DNA of 64,000 bases from Rhodopirellula islandica (lineage in GTDB: Bacteria; Planctomycetota; Planctomycetia; Pirellulales; Pirellulaceae). Location: NCBI RefSeq assembly GCF_001027925.1, contig NZ_LECT01000038.1:186001-250000 (forward strand). Direction: 5' to 3'. Positions 1 through 7,576 of this stretch are shown here, in pieces; within the stretch, counting starts at the first letter, position 1; each line of letters starts with the position of its first letter. The notes under the pieces were generated by a model. That model was not told where the DNA came from. It made no database searches and saw only the letters and a program-made list of their open reading frames with translations. The position numbers and the translations under genes were made by a program.

Positions 1-908
1 ACATGAGCTTCGAACAATCGCTTCAGCGTCACATGACGACTTTCGATCCATTGCCACTCGGGCGGCAGTGTTGCGGGCGACAAATCGGATTGCCGGGGCA
101 CCAACAGCGACCATTCACCGTCTTCCTGATGCCAGCCCAAACCTGCTTCCACCGGACAATCTCTCCGAGCGTGCTGCGTCGTGATCGTCTCGTCACGTGA
201 TCGCAAGATCCATTCTTCGTAGCGTTCGTCGACCGCCATCATCGGCATGGATTCAATCAGTTTGCCCTGATGCATGATCGCGACTTGATCACACACTCGG
301 CTGACTTCGTCGAGCAAGTGACTGCTGAAAATCACAGTCCGGCCTTCCAAGCTGACTGTCCGAATGATCGCTTGCAAAATGTCATCGCGAGCGATCGGGT
401 CCAGCCCGCTGCCGGGTTCATCCAAAACCAACAAGTCCGGCTTGTGAGCGATCGCGGCAATCAAACCCGCTCTTGCTCGACCGCCCTTGGAGAGCGAACG
501 AAGTTTGGTGTCCGGTGACAACTCGAACCATTCACATAGTTCCGACGCGTACGCTCGATCCCACCTCGGATAGATCGCTTCGCAAAATCCCGTCAGATCA
601 CGGACTCGCATCCAAGTCGGCAAGCTGTCTTCTTCAGAAAGGTACCCAATTCGCCGCATCACTTTTTCCCGATCGGTGATCGGGTTGCATCCCAGCACGC
701 GGACCCTGCCGACTCGCGGTTGATGCAAACCCAACAAGTGACGCAGCAAAGTTGTCTTGCCGGCACCGTTGAGTCCCAGCAACCCAAACACGGTTCCCTG
801 CGGGATCTTCAGCGAAACATCGTCCAGTGCTTCCGTCCGGCCGAATCGTTGACTTAGGTTTTCGACCACCACGGCGTCCGGCACCGACGACTCTTGAACA
901 TCGTTCAT
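1..908 (-). CDS. ABC transporter ATP-binding protein (partial, C-terminus beyond window)
   Basis: This is an ABC-transporter nucleotide-binding subunit that would power export or membrane remodelling with a permease not seen here. The reading frame is open from the ATG at 908 to the window edge, about 302 residues. The Walker A motif reads GLNGAGKTT, the signature is the variant LSKGGRAR rather than LSGGQ, Walker B is LLVLDEPGSGLDP and the H-loop is SSHLLDEV. The order and spacing match the CcmA/YtrB-like ATPase class, and the residues after the H-loop would be its C-terminal extension. The ATG overlaps the stop of the upstream GntR gene (ATGA), so the two are translationally coupled, which is typical of YtrA-type regulator and ABC operons. 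The substrate cannot be told. The stop codon lies outside the window. Confidence 0.9.
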   Translation of the reverse strand, partial: MNDVQESSVPDAVVVENLSQRFGRTEALDDVSLKIPQGTVFGLLGLNGAGKTTLLRHLLGLHQPRVGRVRVLGCNPITDREKVMRRIGYLSEEDSLPTWMRVRDLTGFCEAIYPRWDRAYASELCEWFELSPDTKLRSLSKGGRARAGLIAAIAHKPDLLVLDEPGSGLDPIARDDILQAIIRTVSLEGRTVIFSSHLLDEVSRVCDQVAIMHQGKLIESMPMMAVDERYEEWILRSRDETITTQHARRDCPVEAGLGWHQEDGEWSLLVPRQSDLSPATLPPEWQWIESRHVTLKRLFEAH

Positions 909-1300
909 GACGATTCCCCCCGTTTGCGTTGCAACTCTTCATCGCGACGGAGAATCCATTGCGACAATTCTTTCGCATCCACGCCCAGCCCTTGCGAGAG
1001 CACGAGCAATTGATCGATCGCGGGCTCAATCGCTTCCCGCTTTCCTTTCGCGGACATCGACGTTGGCGATGATGAGACAAACGTGCCTCGGGTGCGACGT
1101 TTCTCGACCAAGCCCGCTTGTTCGAGTTCGCGATAGGCTCGCGCGATGGTGTTCGGATTGACCCGCAATCGCTCCGCCAACGTTCGGATGGCGGGCATCT
1201 CGTCTCCGCCGGAAAGCTGGCCCGACAGAATTCGATGTCGAATCTGCTGGACCACTTGCTGGTAGAGCGGCACGCCGTCGTCGGATAAATGAATCTGCAC
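905..1300 (-). CDS. GntR family transcriptional regulator, YtrA subfamily
   Basis: A 131-residue regulator with an N-terminal winged helix-turn-helix: PLYQQVVQQIRHRILSG, then the recognition region LAERLRVNPNTIARAYRELE and the wing KRRTRGTFV. There is only a short C-terminal tail (about residues 75-131) and no ligand-binding domain. That small size defines the YtrA group of GntR proteins, which normally repress their own operon with an ABC transporter. The next gene is an ABC ATPase that begins inside this gene's stop codon. A palindrome 11 bp upstream of the start (1311-1332) is a good candidate operator. The effector is unknown. Confidence 0.9.
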   Translation of the reverse strand: MQIHLSDDGVPLYQQVVQQIRHRILSGQLSGGDEMPAIRTLAERLRVNPNTIARAYRELEQAGLVEKRRTRGTFVSSSPTSMSAKGKREAIEPAIDQLLVLSQGLGVDAKELSQWILRRDEELQRKRGESS

Positions 1301-1310
1301 AACTGACCCC

Positions 1311-1332
1311 TTGTGTTAACTCATTAATACAA
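1311..1332. promoter_or_regulatory. probable GntR/YtrA operator palindrome
   Basis: The sequence has the form TTGT-N-TTAA-N4-TTAA-N-ACAA, an AT-rich dyad in otherwise GC-rich DNA, ending 11 bp before the start codon of the GntR gene. Small GntR regulators of the YtrA type usually bind such a dyad over their own promoter. The site is seen directly; the binding is inferred. Confidence 0.55.
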
Positions 1333-1376
1333 CTGTCATGGCGGCGAGTCAACTGTTTTCTTGAATTTCAAATCGT

Positions 1377-1568
1377 GCTCCAGGTCGAAGACCTGGCACT
1401 CGCAACCAAACTCGTGCTCAGGTCGAAGACCGGTGCTCGTGCTCGTAATCGAAACCACGAGCAATCGAGCAATCGAGCAATCGAGCAATCGAGCAATCGA
1501 GCAATCGAGCAATCGAGCACGAGCACGAGGGCGAGGGCGAGGGCGAGGGCGAGGGCGAGGGCGAGGCA
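1377..1568. repeat. microsatellite block (8-mer and 6-mer arrays) in the regulator-sigma factor intergenic region
   Basis: The 327-bp gap between the GntR gene and the sigma factor starts with two short hairpins built on CAGGTCGAAGACCTG (near 1380 and 1420). Then come seven perfect copies of GAGCAATC (1459-1514), two of GAGCAC (1515-1526) and six of GAGGGC (1527-1562) with a seventh imperfect copy. The units grade into each other, which suggests slippage growth. On the plus strand the array stays open in the sigma-factor frame, so an annotation tool may wrongly extend that gene upstream. The array sits about 60 bp upstream of the likely sigma start. Confidence 0.9.
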
Positions 1569-1627
1569 GCCAACATTTTTTCAAATTGTTTAGACAAATG
1601 ACTCGCCGGGGCGCATCCTGTTGTTTG

Positions 1628-2200
1628 ATGAGCCATTCCATCCCCTTTTCGAAACGCGTTTTTCAGAGCCTCGACCACATGGTGGTTCACGGCGGAGACG
1701 CGGTCGCTGGCCTGATCGACCTGACGTCGAGCCGGATGGTGCGGTTTGCCACGACGATCACGCGGAACCAGCACGACGCGGAAGACGCAGTGCAAACGGT
1801 GCTGGTGAAAGTCGCTGAGCGGCCACGGTTGGTCCGCGATGCCGACCAGCCCTGGAATTACTTGCTGCGAATGGTCCGCAACGAATCATTGCTGATCGCG
1901 CGACGAAAACCTCGTTGGAGCCTGATCGACAACCTGGCGGACCTGCTGACCGTCCGGCGAGTCGACGAACTGGAACAAGAAGAAACGATTCGAGAGGTTT
2001 GGCGAGCCCTTCGAAAACTTCCCACCGAACAAAGCGAAGTGATCGTGCTCAAGATCTGGGAACAAATGACGTTCCTTGAAATCGCCGACGTCCTGGAGAT
2101 CACTCCTGGCACATCGGCCAGTCGCTATCGCTATGGGATGCAGAAGATGACCCAGCTTCTGCGCGGCGACGTCGACTCGGAGGTCCCCACGCATGGCTGA
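1628..2200 (+). CDS. ECF-type RNA polymerase sigma factor
   Basis: A 190-residue sigma-70-family factor. Region 2 is visible as RNQHDAEDAVQTVLVKVAERP followed by PWNYLLRMVRNESLLIARR. Region 4 is visible as LPTEQSEVIVLKIWEQMTFLEIADVLEITPGTSASR, a complete helix-turn-helix. The ATG at 1628 (MSHSIPFSKRV) is preferred because the open frame upstream only translates the microsatellite; the ATG at 1680 is an alternative. The stop overlaps the next gene by 8 bp and begins a chain of overlapping genes through the pseudopilin cluster, so this factor probably controls, or is co-expressed with, that assembly system. No classical zinc-binding anti-sigma factor is next to it. Confidence 0.88.
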   Translation: MSHSIPFSKRVFQSLDHMVVHGGDAVAGLIDLTSSRMVRFATTITRNQHDAEDAVQTVLVKVAERPRLVRDADQPWNYLLRMVRNESLLIARRKPRWSLIDNLADLLTVRRVDELEQEETIREVWRALRKLPTEQSEVIVLKIWEQMTFLEIADVLEITPGTSASRYRYGMQKMTQLLRGDVDSEVPTHG

Positions 2201-2810
2201 TCGCAACTCGTTCCTCAACACTGCAAAGCACCTGGTAGCGAAACTCGTCAAGAGTTTCCGGGATTTGGTAGCGAAACTCGTCAAGAGTTTCGACGACGAT
2301 CGCCGGAAACCGAAAGTCTTGACGACTTTCGCGACGCAAAGAACGCACGACGCCGACCGAAAGCGACGCTGCACGGCATTGCCCGACCCACCTCTCAGCA
2401 ACCACGGCTACGAATTGGACAATTGGCAACTTCAAAACGGTGAATCCATCGAAGACTTGATCCGCGATGCGGGTCGCTACGTGCGACCATCATCCGAGCT
2501 TCGTCCACGGGTTCTCGAATCCGTTCGCCAACAAAAGCAAACGCGAAAACAAACCGGCGGCGCATTGGGAATGATTGGTCTGGGCATGGCCGCCATGCTT
2601 TCTTTCGTTTGGGTGGGACAGTCAATGCAATCCATCCCACCGCTGCCGCGGATGAGCAGCGAGGAAGTGGAGCAAAAAGCCGTGCTGCGATCATCGCTGA
2701 CGAACCAATCGTTGGACTGGGCGTTGATGGAAGTGATGGATGACCAACGTCCAACGAAACAGGGCTCACACGACGTCCAATCCAATCAAGCAGCGGGACG
2801 CCGACCATGA
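2193..2810 (+). CDS. single-pass membrane protein of unknown function, sigma-factor partner candidate
   Basis: A 205-residue protein with no family I recognise. Residues 10-55 are encoded by three palindromic repeat units and contain the near-duplicate LVAKLVKSF twice. A soluble segment follows (ELDNWQLQNGESIEDLIRDAGRYVRP), then one hydrophobic helix at about 122-142 (GGALGMIGLGMAAMLSFVW) and a C-terminal tail. Cytosolic segment, single helix and position directly after an ECF sigma gene (8-bp overlap) resemble an anti-sigma factor, but the zinc-binding HxxxCxxC motif is absent, so this is only inference. Its stop overlaps the next gene (ATGA). Confidence 0.7.
   Translation: MADRNSFLNTAKHLVAKLVKSFRDLVAKLVKSFDDDRRKPKVLTTFATQRTHDADRKRRCTALPDPPLSNHGYELDNWQLQNGESIEDLIRDAGRYVRPSSELRPRVLESVRQQKQTRKQTGGALGMIGLGMAAMLSFVWVGQSMQSIPPLPRMSSEEVEQKAVLRSSLTNQSLDWALMEVMDDQRPTKQGSHDVQSNQAAGRRP
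2233..2331. repeat. three palindromic repeat units inside a coding sequence
   Basis: Two direct copies of a 26-bp unit (2233-2258 and 2266-2291) each end in the hairpin GAAACTC-GTCAA-GAGTTTC. A third, diverged hairpin CGAAAGTC-TTGAC-GACTTTCG lies at 2311-2331. The stems are perfect, 7-8 bp each. They lie in frame in the 5' part of the gene at 2193-2810 and so add residues to its N-terminus. Confidence 0.9.
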
Positions 2811-3874
2811 GCGAACCTCGCTTCTCTTCAGGACCTGCGACCACCGCTGCTCAGGCCGATGCCTTTCACGATGGACTCGCGGCCGCGGTGATGGCTCGCG
2901 TCCCCATTCACTTGGGAACCGGCGGGTCCGTGAGTGGAAAGCTGACGCTGGAAAAAGTCGGCTTGTTGAAGCGGCAACCAGCGGCGGAATGGCCGACCCG
3001 ATACCGGGCGGCACGAGAAGTGTTCGACCGCACTGGAAACATGCAGATCGTCTTGGATGGACTGACCCACAACACGCGTTCCGAACGAACGCTGTCTCGC
3101 TTGCTGTGGGGATCGTGCATCTACTTGCTGACCTTGGCGGTGGTTGGTTACTTGGGACTGGCATTCTTCACCCACTTCATTGGGCCCAGCATCAATGCCC
3201 TGCGTGCCGACATGGAACTGGTTCCTTCCACACCAATGGTCCCTCGCTCGGATCCGATCATTGATTTCCTGCCGACAGTGCTCGTCGTCGCGCCTTTCAT
3301 CTTGGTCGGCACCTGTCTGTTGATTTGGATCACCGGCGGCGTCTCCCGATGGGCCACCCGACTCGGTGGCTCCGCGTACATCCGTGACAACGCCTCGGCC
3401 GTTGCCATGCGATCGATCGCCGCGATGGCCAAAACCGGTGTCCCGGCTGAAGAAGCGGTGAACTTGAGCTGCGATCTGCTCGGCAGCAGTCCGGCGGCAC
3501 GCAACCAAGTGCAAACCACGCTTCGCGGCCGAACGCTCAACGCAGCGTCCGAGGTGACGCTGCTGAGACTGGGAACTCACTTCCGAACCAGCGCCAACAA
3601 CCGGATGAGCGTGTTGAAAGTCGCGTTGCCGATCGCGCTGACGTGCTTGATCGGCGGAACCGGTGCGCTCGCATACAGCCTGGCGTTGTTCAACCCGCTG
3701 GTGTCGCTCATCCATGACCTGTCGAAACCCACTCGCGAGCTTCCCACTGGCAACCTGCCAACGAACTGGGCTCCGAAACCACCGATTGCTCCTCCACCCA
3801 TCGCGGAAGGACGCGTTGATCCCACACCAACCCGAGGCGCAAACGAGGGATTCACGCCAGGAGTGACATCATGA
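2807..3874 (+). CDS. GspF/PilC-like inner-membrane protein, copy 1
   Basis: A 355-residue membrane protein, the first of three consecutive genes of GspF-like size and layout. It has a cytosolic N-terminal domain (residues about 1-95), hydrophobic segments around 103-125 and 150-180, a second cytosolic domain with the pattern AVAMRSIAAMAKTGVPAEEAV, then a hydrophobic segment near 268-292. The tail from about 300 is proline-rich, which is unusual for GspF. GspF is the platform protein that couples the cytosolic ATPase to pilin or pseudopilin extraction. This copy is the most diverged of the three and could be recognised only weakly by searches. It overlaps both neighbours by ATGA. Confidence 0.65.
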   Translation: MSEPRFSSGPATTAAQADAFHDGLAAAVMARVPIHLGTGGSVSGKLTLEKVGLLKRQPAAEWPTRYRAAREVFDRTGNMQIVLDGLTHNTRSERTLSRLLWGSCIYLLTLAVVGYLGLAFFTHFIGPSINALRADMELVPSTPMVPRSDPIIDFLPTVLVVAPFILVGTCLLIWITGGVSRWATRLGGSAYIRDNASAVAMRSIAAMAKTGVPAEEAVNLSCDLLGSSPAARNQVQTTLRGRTLNAASEVTLLRLGTHFRTSANNRMSVLKVALPIALTCLIGGTGALAYSLALFNPLVSLIHDLSKPTRELPTGNLPTNWAPKPPIAPPPIAEGRVDPTPTRGANEGFTPGVTS

Positions 3875-4959
3875 CAGCCACTCCTGACGACGAATTGATC
3901 CCAGAACTGGTTGCACCGGGAGCACCTGGATTGCAATGCGTTCAACAGCAGATCGAACAGTTGCTACTGCGACGATCCATGATCGCATTGCAATTGCACC
4001 AAGCCGCTCAGCAATCGGTCGGCCCCGTGGCCCAGCAAATGGAATGGATGAGCCGGTGGTTCGACCAACCAATCACCGCGGACGACGTGCTGCATCACCC
4101 TGACGCCCTGGCGATCTGCCAACCGTTGCTGGTGGCTTCGAAGGAGCACTCGTCCGCCGAAGTTGCCCATGAGAAAACCCGACTCGAAGACGCTGTCAGA
4201 CATTGGGAAAGCACGCTATCGAGCCGACCGACTCGAAACCGCCTGTGGATCATTCTCGTCTACCCGTTGGTTCTCGCCTTCGCAAGCATCGCAATCTTGA
4301 TGGTCATCTGCGTGCTGCTGGTGCCATCCTTTGAAGAGATGATGGATGAGTTTGGCCTAGCCCTGCCCTACTCCACTCAAACTGTGTTCGCCGTTTCCCA
4401 TTTCACTCGCGACTATGGCTTGTGGCTCCTCGCCGCCTTGGTTGCCATCGTGCTGGTCTCGCAACTGGTTCGCTATCAGGCGCACCGCGTCGGCCAACAT
4501 CCACCGTGGGTCCGCTTGGGCCGTCGACTGTTCATGCCCGCCAGATTGGTTTGGGCCTCCTGGGCCGAGCATGTCGCGATGATGCTGGACGTCGGCCTGA
4601 CCCGAAGAGAGGCCTACCAAATCGCAGGTGAAAGCAGCCCATCTGGTTGGATGTCCACGCTCAGCAAGGGATGTGTTCAGTCAATCGACGACGGCAGGGT
4701 TCCACTTTCTGGCCCCACACACATCCATGGCAAACCATGCCACCTGATGATCCATGCCGTGCAAACCCAAACGGTTCCCCAGCAAGCGGATTGCATGCGA
4801 GATGTCGCCGCAATCTATCGTGATCGTGAACGGCACCAACGCCGTGACATTCTGACTTGGGTGTCGCCACTGATCGTTTGCATGCTGGGGATGACCATCG
4901 GCTGGGTCATGGTTGCGCTCTTCATGCCCCTCGTCCAACTCATCAGTGGTTTGACATGA
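3871..4959 (+). CDS. GspF/PilC-like inner-membrane protein, copy 2
   Basis: A 362-residue protein with the typical GspF middle signature: hydrophobic helix YPLVLAFASIAILMVICVLL, then VPSFEEMMDEFGLALP, where canonical GspF has VPxFxxMFxxFGxxLP. A second hydrophobic stretch (LLAALVAIVLVSQLV) and a C-terminal helix (VCMLGMTIGWVMVALFMPLVQLI) complete the three-helix topology. The second cytosolic domain carries VAMMLDVGLTRREAYQIA. The role should be as platform protein in a type II secretion or type IV pilus-like machine. It is coupled by ATGA overlaps on both sides. No secretion ATPase (GspE) or secretin (GspD) is in the window. Confidence 0.8.
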   Translation: MTATPDDELIPELVAPGAPGLQCVQQQIEQLLLRRSMIALQLHQAAQQSVGPVAQQMEWMSRWFDQPITADDVLHHPDALAICQPLLVASKEHSSAEVAHEKTRLEDAVRHWESTLSSRPTRNRLWIILVYPLVLAFASIAILMVICVLLVPSFEEMMDEFGLALPYSTQTVFAVSHFTRDYGLWLLAALVAIVLVSQLVRYQAHRVGQHPPWVRLGRRLFMPARLVWASWAEHVAMMLDVGLTRREAYQIAGESSPSGWMSTLSKGCVQSIDDGRVPLSGPTHIHGKPCHLMIHAVQTQTVPQQADCMRDVAAIYRDRERHQRRDILTWVSPLIVCMLGMTIGWVMVALFMPLVQLISGLT

Positions 4960-6026
4960 GCACGCCATCCGCCCCAACGCACAACACACCCGATGGCTTG
5001 CTGGCTCTTTCGTCGATCCCGCAACGAGCCTTGATTCGGACTCTGTTGGTCGCTCATCAAGAACGCACGAACCCAGCCAAATGGGTGCATCTTCTCGCGG
5101 CCGAATTCGGCGGCCCGATTGGAATGCGAATGAATCACCTGGCCATGCTCTTGAAAGAGGGCACCCCCGTCGCGGATGCCTTGGAACAAACCCCAGGCAT
5201 CCTGGCCCCTTCCGGCCTGATGGCGATTCGATTGGCAAGCGAAACCGGAACGCTGAATGAAACCTACGAAGCCCTGATCTCCGACCAAGGACTGGAATCC
5301 GAGTCCACTGATTCCAGTTGGCGGAATCCTCGCTCGGAATTCACACGGGTGACCCTCGGCTTTGTCTTCGCTTGGTTCATCCTTTCGTTCTTGATGATCT
5401 TCATCATGCCGACCTTTGAGAAAATGTTCGAGGAGTTTGGCCTGGAACTCCCTGCGATCACTCGTTCGCTGATCTCGGTCAGCCATCGCGGTGGCGAGTT
5501 TTTCTTTTTCGGGATCGCCATTTTCATGATGCTCCTCCTGGGGCGTCTGCTGTTCTTCGGCGAGAAACGCCCCCAGCGATTCAACCCGTTTCGTTGGCAC
5601 GAACGCTTCGTTCCACCGTCCGTGAACCTGCTGTCACTCCTGGCAATTGTGGTCGGCTCCGGCCGTCCCATCGCCTCGGGACTGGAAACACTCTCCAAGT
5701 GTCACCACGTTCCCCAAACAAGACATCGACTCGCCGCATCCTGCGAACGAGTGGAACGAGGCGAAGATCCTTGGACCACGCTGGCCAACGAAAGGATCCT
5801 GACCAAACGAGAATCCCAGGCTTTGTCGGTAGCCGGCTCGAGCGACGTCCAAGCCTGGTTGCTGCAATGGCTGGCAGAATCGCGATTTGACAAGCGTTCG
5901 ATTCACCGCCACTTGCTGACGCGAGCGGTCTCCTTGGCCAGTCTGCTTCTGCTAGCCGGGGTCGTGGCCTGGGTTTGCATCGCGGTCTTCCTTGTCCTCA
6001 CAAGCCTGATCGGAGCCCTCGCGTGA
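4956..6026 (+). CDS. GspF/PilC-like inner-membrane protein, copy 3
   Basis: A 356-residue GspF-family protein. The N-terminal T2SF domain shows LAMLLKEGTPVADALEQTPG followed by MAIRLASETGTLNETYEAL, the classic pattern. Helix one (LGFVFAWFILSFLMIFIMP) runs into PTFEKMFEEFGLELPAITR, an almost canonical GspF signature. The C-terminus ends in the expected helix (LASLLLLAGVVAWVCIAVFLVL). The start at 4956 (MSTPSAP) is chosen because it forms an ATGA overlap with the preceding stop; an ATG 99 bp upstream lies inside the previous gene. Of the three copies this is the closest to standard GspF. Confidence 0.88.
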   Translation: MSTPSAPTHNTPDGLLALSSIPQRALIRTLLVAHQERTNPAKWVHLLAAEFGGPIGMRMNHLAMLLKEGTPVADALEQTPGILAPSGLMAIRLASETGTLNETYEALISDQGLESESTDSSWRNPRSEFTRVTLGFVFAWFILSFLMIFIMPTFEKMFEEFGLELPAITRSLISVSHRGGEFFFFGIAIFMMLLLGRLLFFGEKRPQRFNPFRWHERFVPPSVNLLSLLAIVVGSGRPIASGLETLSKCHHVPQTRHRLAASCERVERGEDPWTTLANERILTKRESQALSVAGSSDVQAWLLQWLAESRFDKRSIHRHLLTRAVSLASLLLLAGVVAWVCIAVFLVLTSLIGALA

Positions 6027-6451
6027 TGAACCATTGCTCCACAAGCCGAACGTCGCCATCTCGCAATGCCTTCACGATGATCGAATTGGTGGTCGCCGCC
6101 TCGATCATGATCGCGCTGATGTCCGTGGTCACCTCATTGACGTTTCGCATTCACGGGGTTTGGCAAGACACCAACCAACAACGCCTCGCAACCTGGGCGG
6201 TGTCCAGCGAACTGGAACGCATCACGTCGCTTCCAACTGATGAAATCGCGACCGCTCTCGACCAACTCCAAGCCTCCGCGGAACTCCAAAACATGTTGCC
6301 TGAACCCGAATGGTCAGGTGAGTTTCTCGATGACGAACTCGGCCCGCGTGTCGCCCTGCGTCTGAACTGGAAACGCCGCCATCCAGGCATCCCGCTCGAA
6401 TTGGTCGGTTGGGTTTTGAGCACGGACACCGAGGAGGAAACATCGCCATGA
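6026..6451 (+). CDS. prepilin-type N-terminal cleavage/methylation protein (pseudopilin)
   Basis: A 141-residue pseudopilin. After a basic leader comes the class III signal AFTMIELVVAASIMIALMSVV, with the conserved Glu at position +5 after the cleavage and methylation site that PilD-type peptidase would process. The rest is a small globular domain without a recognised motif. The ATG at 6026 shares one base with the previous stop (TGATG). It likely forms part of the pseudopilus or pilus tip with the next two genes. Assigning it to GspH, GspI or GspJ is not possible by eye. Confidence 0.85.
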   Translation: MNHCSTSRTSPSRNAFTMIELVVAASIMIALMSVVTSLTFRIHGVWQDTNQQRLATWAVSSELERITSLPTDEIATALDQLQASAELQNMLPEPEWSGEFLDDELGPRVALRLNWKRRHPGIPLELVGWVLSTDTEEETSP

Positions 6452-6987
6452 ATCGCTCCCCCAAACGCCACGCGCACTCCTTGGTGGAACTGATGATCGT
6501 GCTTTCAGTGCTTTCATCACTGATCACGGTTTCCGTCGGCTGGATCCACCAATCCATGAAACTCTCCAAACAAATGCACTCCCGGCAAGCTCACCAAACC
6601 AACTTGACCCGTCTAACACGGATGATTCGTGACGACGCTCGCGCCGCCAGCGAAGCCTCCGTCGATGGGTCAAAACTGACTCTGGCTTCTTTGAACGTCG
6701 TGTACCAAGTCAACGGCCCGATCATTCAGCGGACCGAACAAATCGACGCCAGCACCACGCGAACGGATGTCTTTGAATTGCAACCGGGTTCACGTGTCAT
6801 TTGGAACGACACCGAACTGCCCCAAGCGATCACGCTGCAGATCAAACGTTCCAGCGGAACTCCCATCCCAAGTCGACTGCCGCAAACAAACGAATCCAAT
6901 TCGCCCAACTCGGACACGACCAATCGCAACGACTTGCATCTGCGGATGGAACTGAATCGGTACGCACGATTTGGAGTGAAGCCATGA
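6448..6987 (+). CDS. prepilin-like protein (GspJ-type candidate)
   Basis: A 179-residue protein with the pilin-like N-terminus HSLVELMIVLSVLSSLITVSVGW. The residue before the hydrophobic core pattern is Ser-Leu-Val-Glu, so the +5 Glu is kept while the usual Phe at +1 is replaced. The middle contains RLTRMIRDDARAASEASVDGS, a charged helix also seen in GspJ-like minor pseudopilins that handle long substrates. It overlaps both neighbours by ATGA. The minor-pseudopilin role is inferred from position and N-terminus. Confidence 0.8.
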   Translation: MNRSPKRHAHSLVELMIVLSVLSSLITVSVGWIHQSMKLSKQMHSRQAHQTNLTRLTRMIRDDARAASEASVDGSKLTLASLNVVYQVNGPIIQRTEQIDASTTRTDVFELQPGSRVIWNDTELPQAITLQIKRSSGTPIPSRLPQTNESNSPNSDTTNRNDLHLRMELNRYARFGVKP

Positions 6988-7511
6988 GACAAACACCCGC
7001 ACTTCACGCTCCCTTCGAAAGGATCGAGCGAATCACCTCCGCTCTCCCCCCTCCCTCTGGGAGGGTCGAGCGAAGCGAGGGGAGGGCCAAGCAGAAACTC
7101 AGCACACAATCCCCCAGGCCGCCACATCAAGGAGCCGCCCTGATCTACGTGCTGGTGTGCCTGGGCATTTCGGTTTCGCTGGTCATGACCTCTCTGAAAA
7201 GCAGCCTGACTCACCGCCGACAAACCAGCCACCTCCTTCGCGTGGAACAAACCGATTGGTTGCTGGAAGCCGGATTGGTCCGAGCTCACCGACAACTCCG
7301 CGACGACAGCACCTACACGGGAGAAATCTGGTCGGTCAGCGATGCGATTCGCGGTGACGAACCCGCTGAAATCGAAATCGAAGTGACGCGAGACGATGCC
7401 TCGGAGGATTCCCTGATCGTTCGCGTGTCCGCTCGTTTGGGCCAGCAAGAACCCGAAAACCCCCGTCGCATCCAGCGTTCCCACACGTGGCAAATCGCCG
7501 CCGCGTTTTAA
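6984..7511 (+). CDS. GspK/PilX-like minor pseudopilin candidate carrying a repeat-derived N-terminus
   Basis: A 175-residue protein whose hydrophobic helix (about residues 50-75, GAALIYVLVCLGISVSLVM) and following SSLTHRRQTSHLLRVEQTDWLLEAG look like the helix of PilX/GspK minor pilins. The helix is preceded by an abnormally long basic leader of about 45 residues. Part of that leader (SGRVERSEGRAK) is translated from a dispersed repeat that is intergenic elsewhere in the window (13.2 kb and 57.1 kb). The start at 6984 gives an ATGA overlap with the upstream gene. It is the last gene of the overlapping chain. Confidence 0.72.
   Translation: MRQTPALHAPFERIERITSALPPPSGRVERSEGRAKQKLSTQSPRPPHQGAALIYVLVCLGISVSLVMTSLKSSLTHRRQTSHLLRVEQTDWLLEAGLVRAHRQLRDDSTYTGEIWSVSDAIRGDEPAEIEIEVTRDDASEDSLIVRVSARLGQQEPENPRRIQRSHTWQIAAAF
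7053..7087. repeat. dispersed GGGAGGGTCGAGCGAAGCGAG repeat, coding copy
   Basis: The core GAGGGTCGAGCGAAGCGAG followed by a G-rich end is found here inside the pseudopilin-like gene, at 13184-13217 in an intergenic repeat block, and in a diverged form at 57062-57098. Flanking C-rich and G-rich arms can pair, giving a hairpin with the GTCGAGCGAAGCGA loop region. Confidence 0.85.
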
Positions 7512-7576
7512 CGTGCCCCCACATCGCCCCACCCTGCCCTTTCCAACCAGCCACACCTTGAAACCAGGAATTTACC

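Noticed and set aside
1459-1568. CRISPR-like array
   Set aside because: Units are 6-8 bp and directly adjacent, with no spacers; it is a microsatellite. No CRISPR array or cas gene was seen anywhere in the window.
1361-1627. Upstream extension of the first sigma factor through the microsatellite
   Set aside because: The extra 89 codons only translate GAGCAATC and GAGGGC repeats; the sigma region 2 homology starts after 1628.
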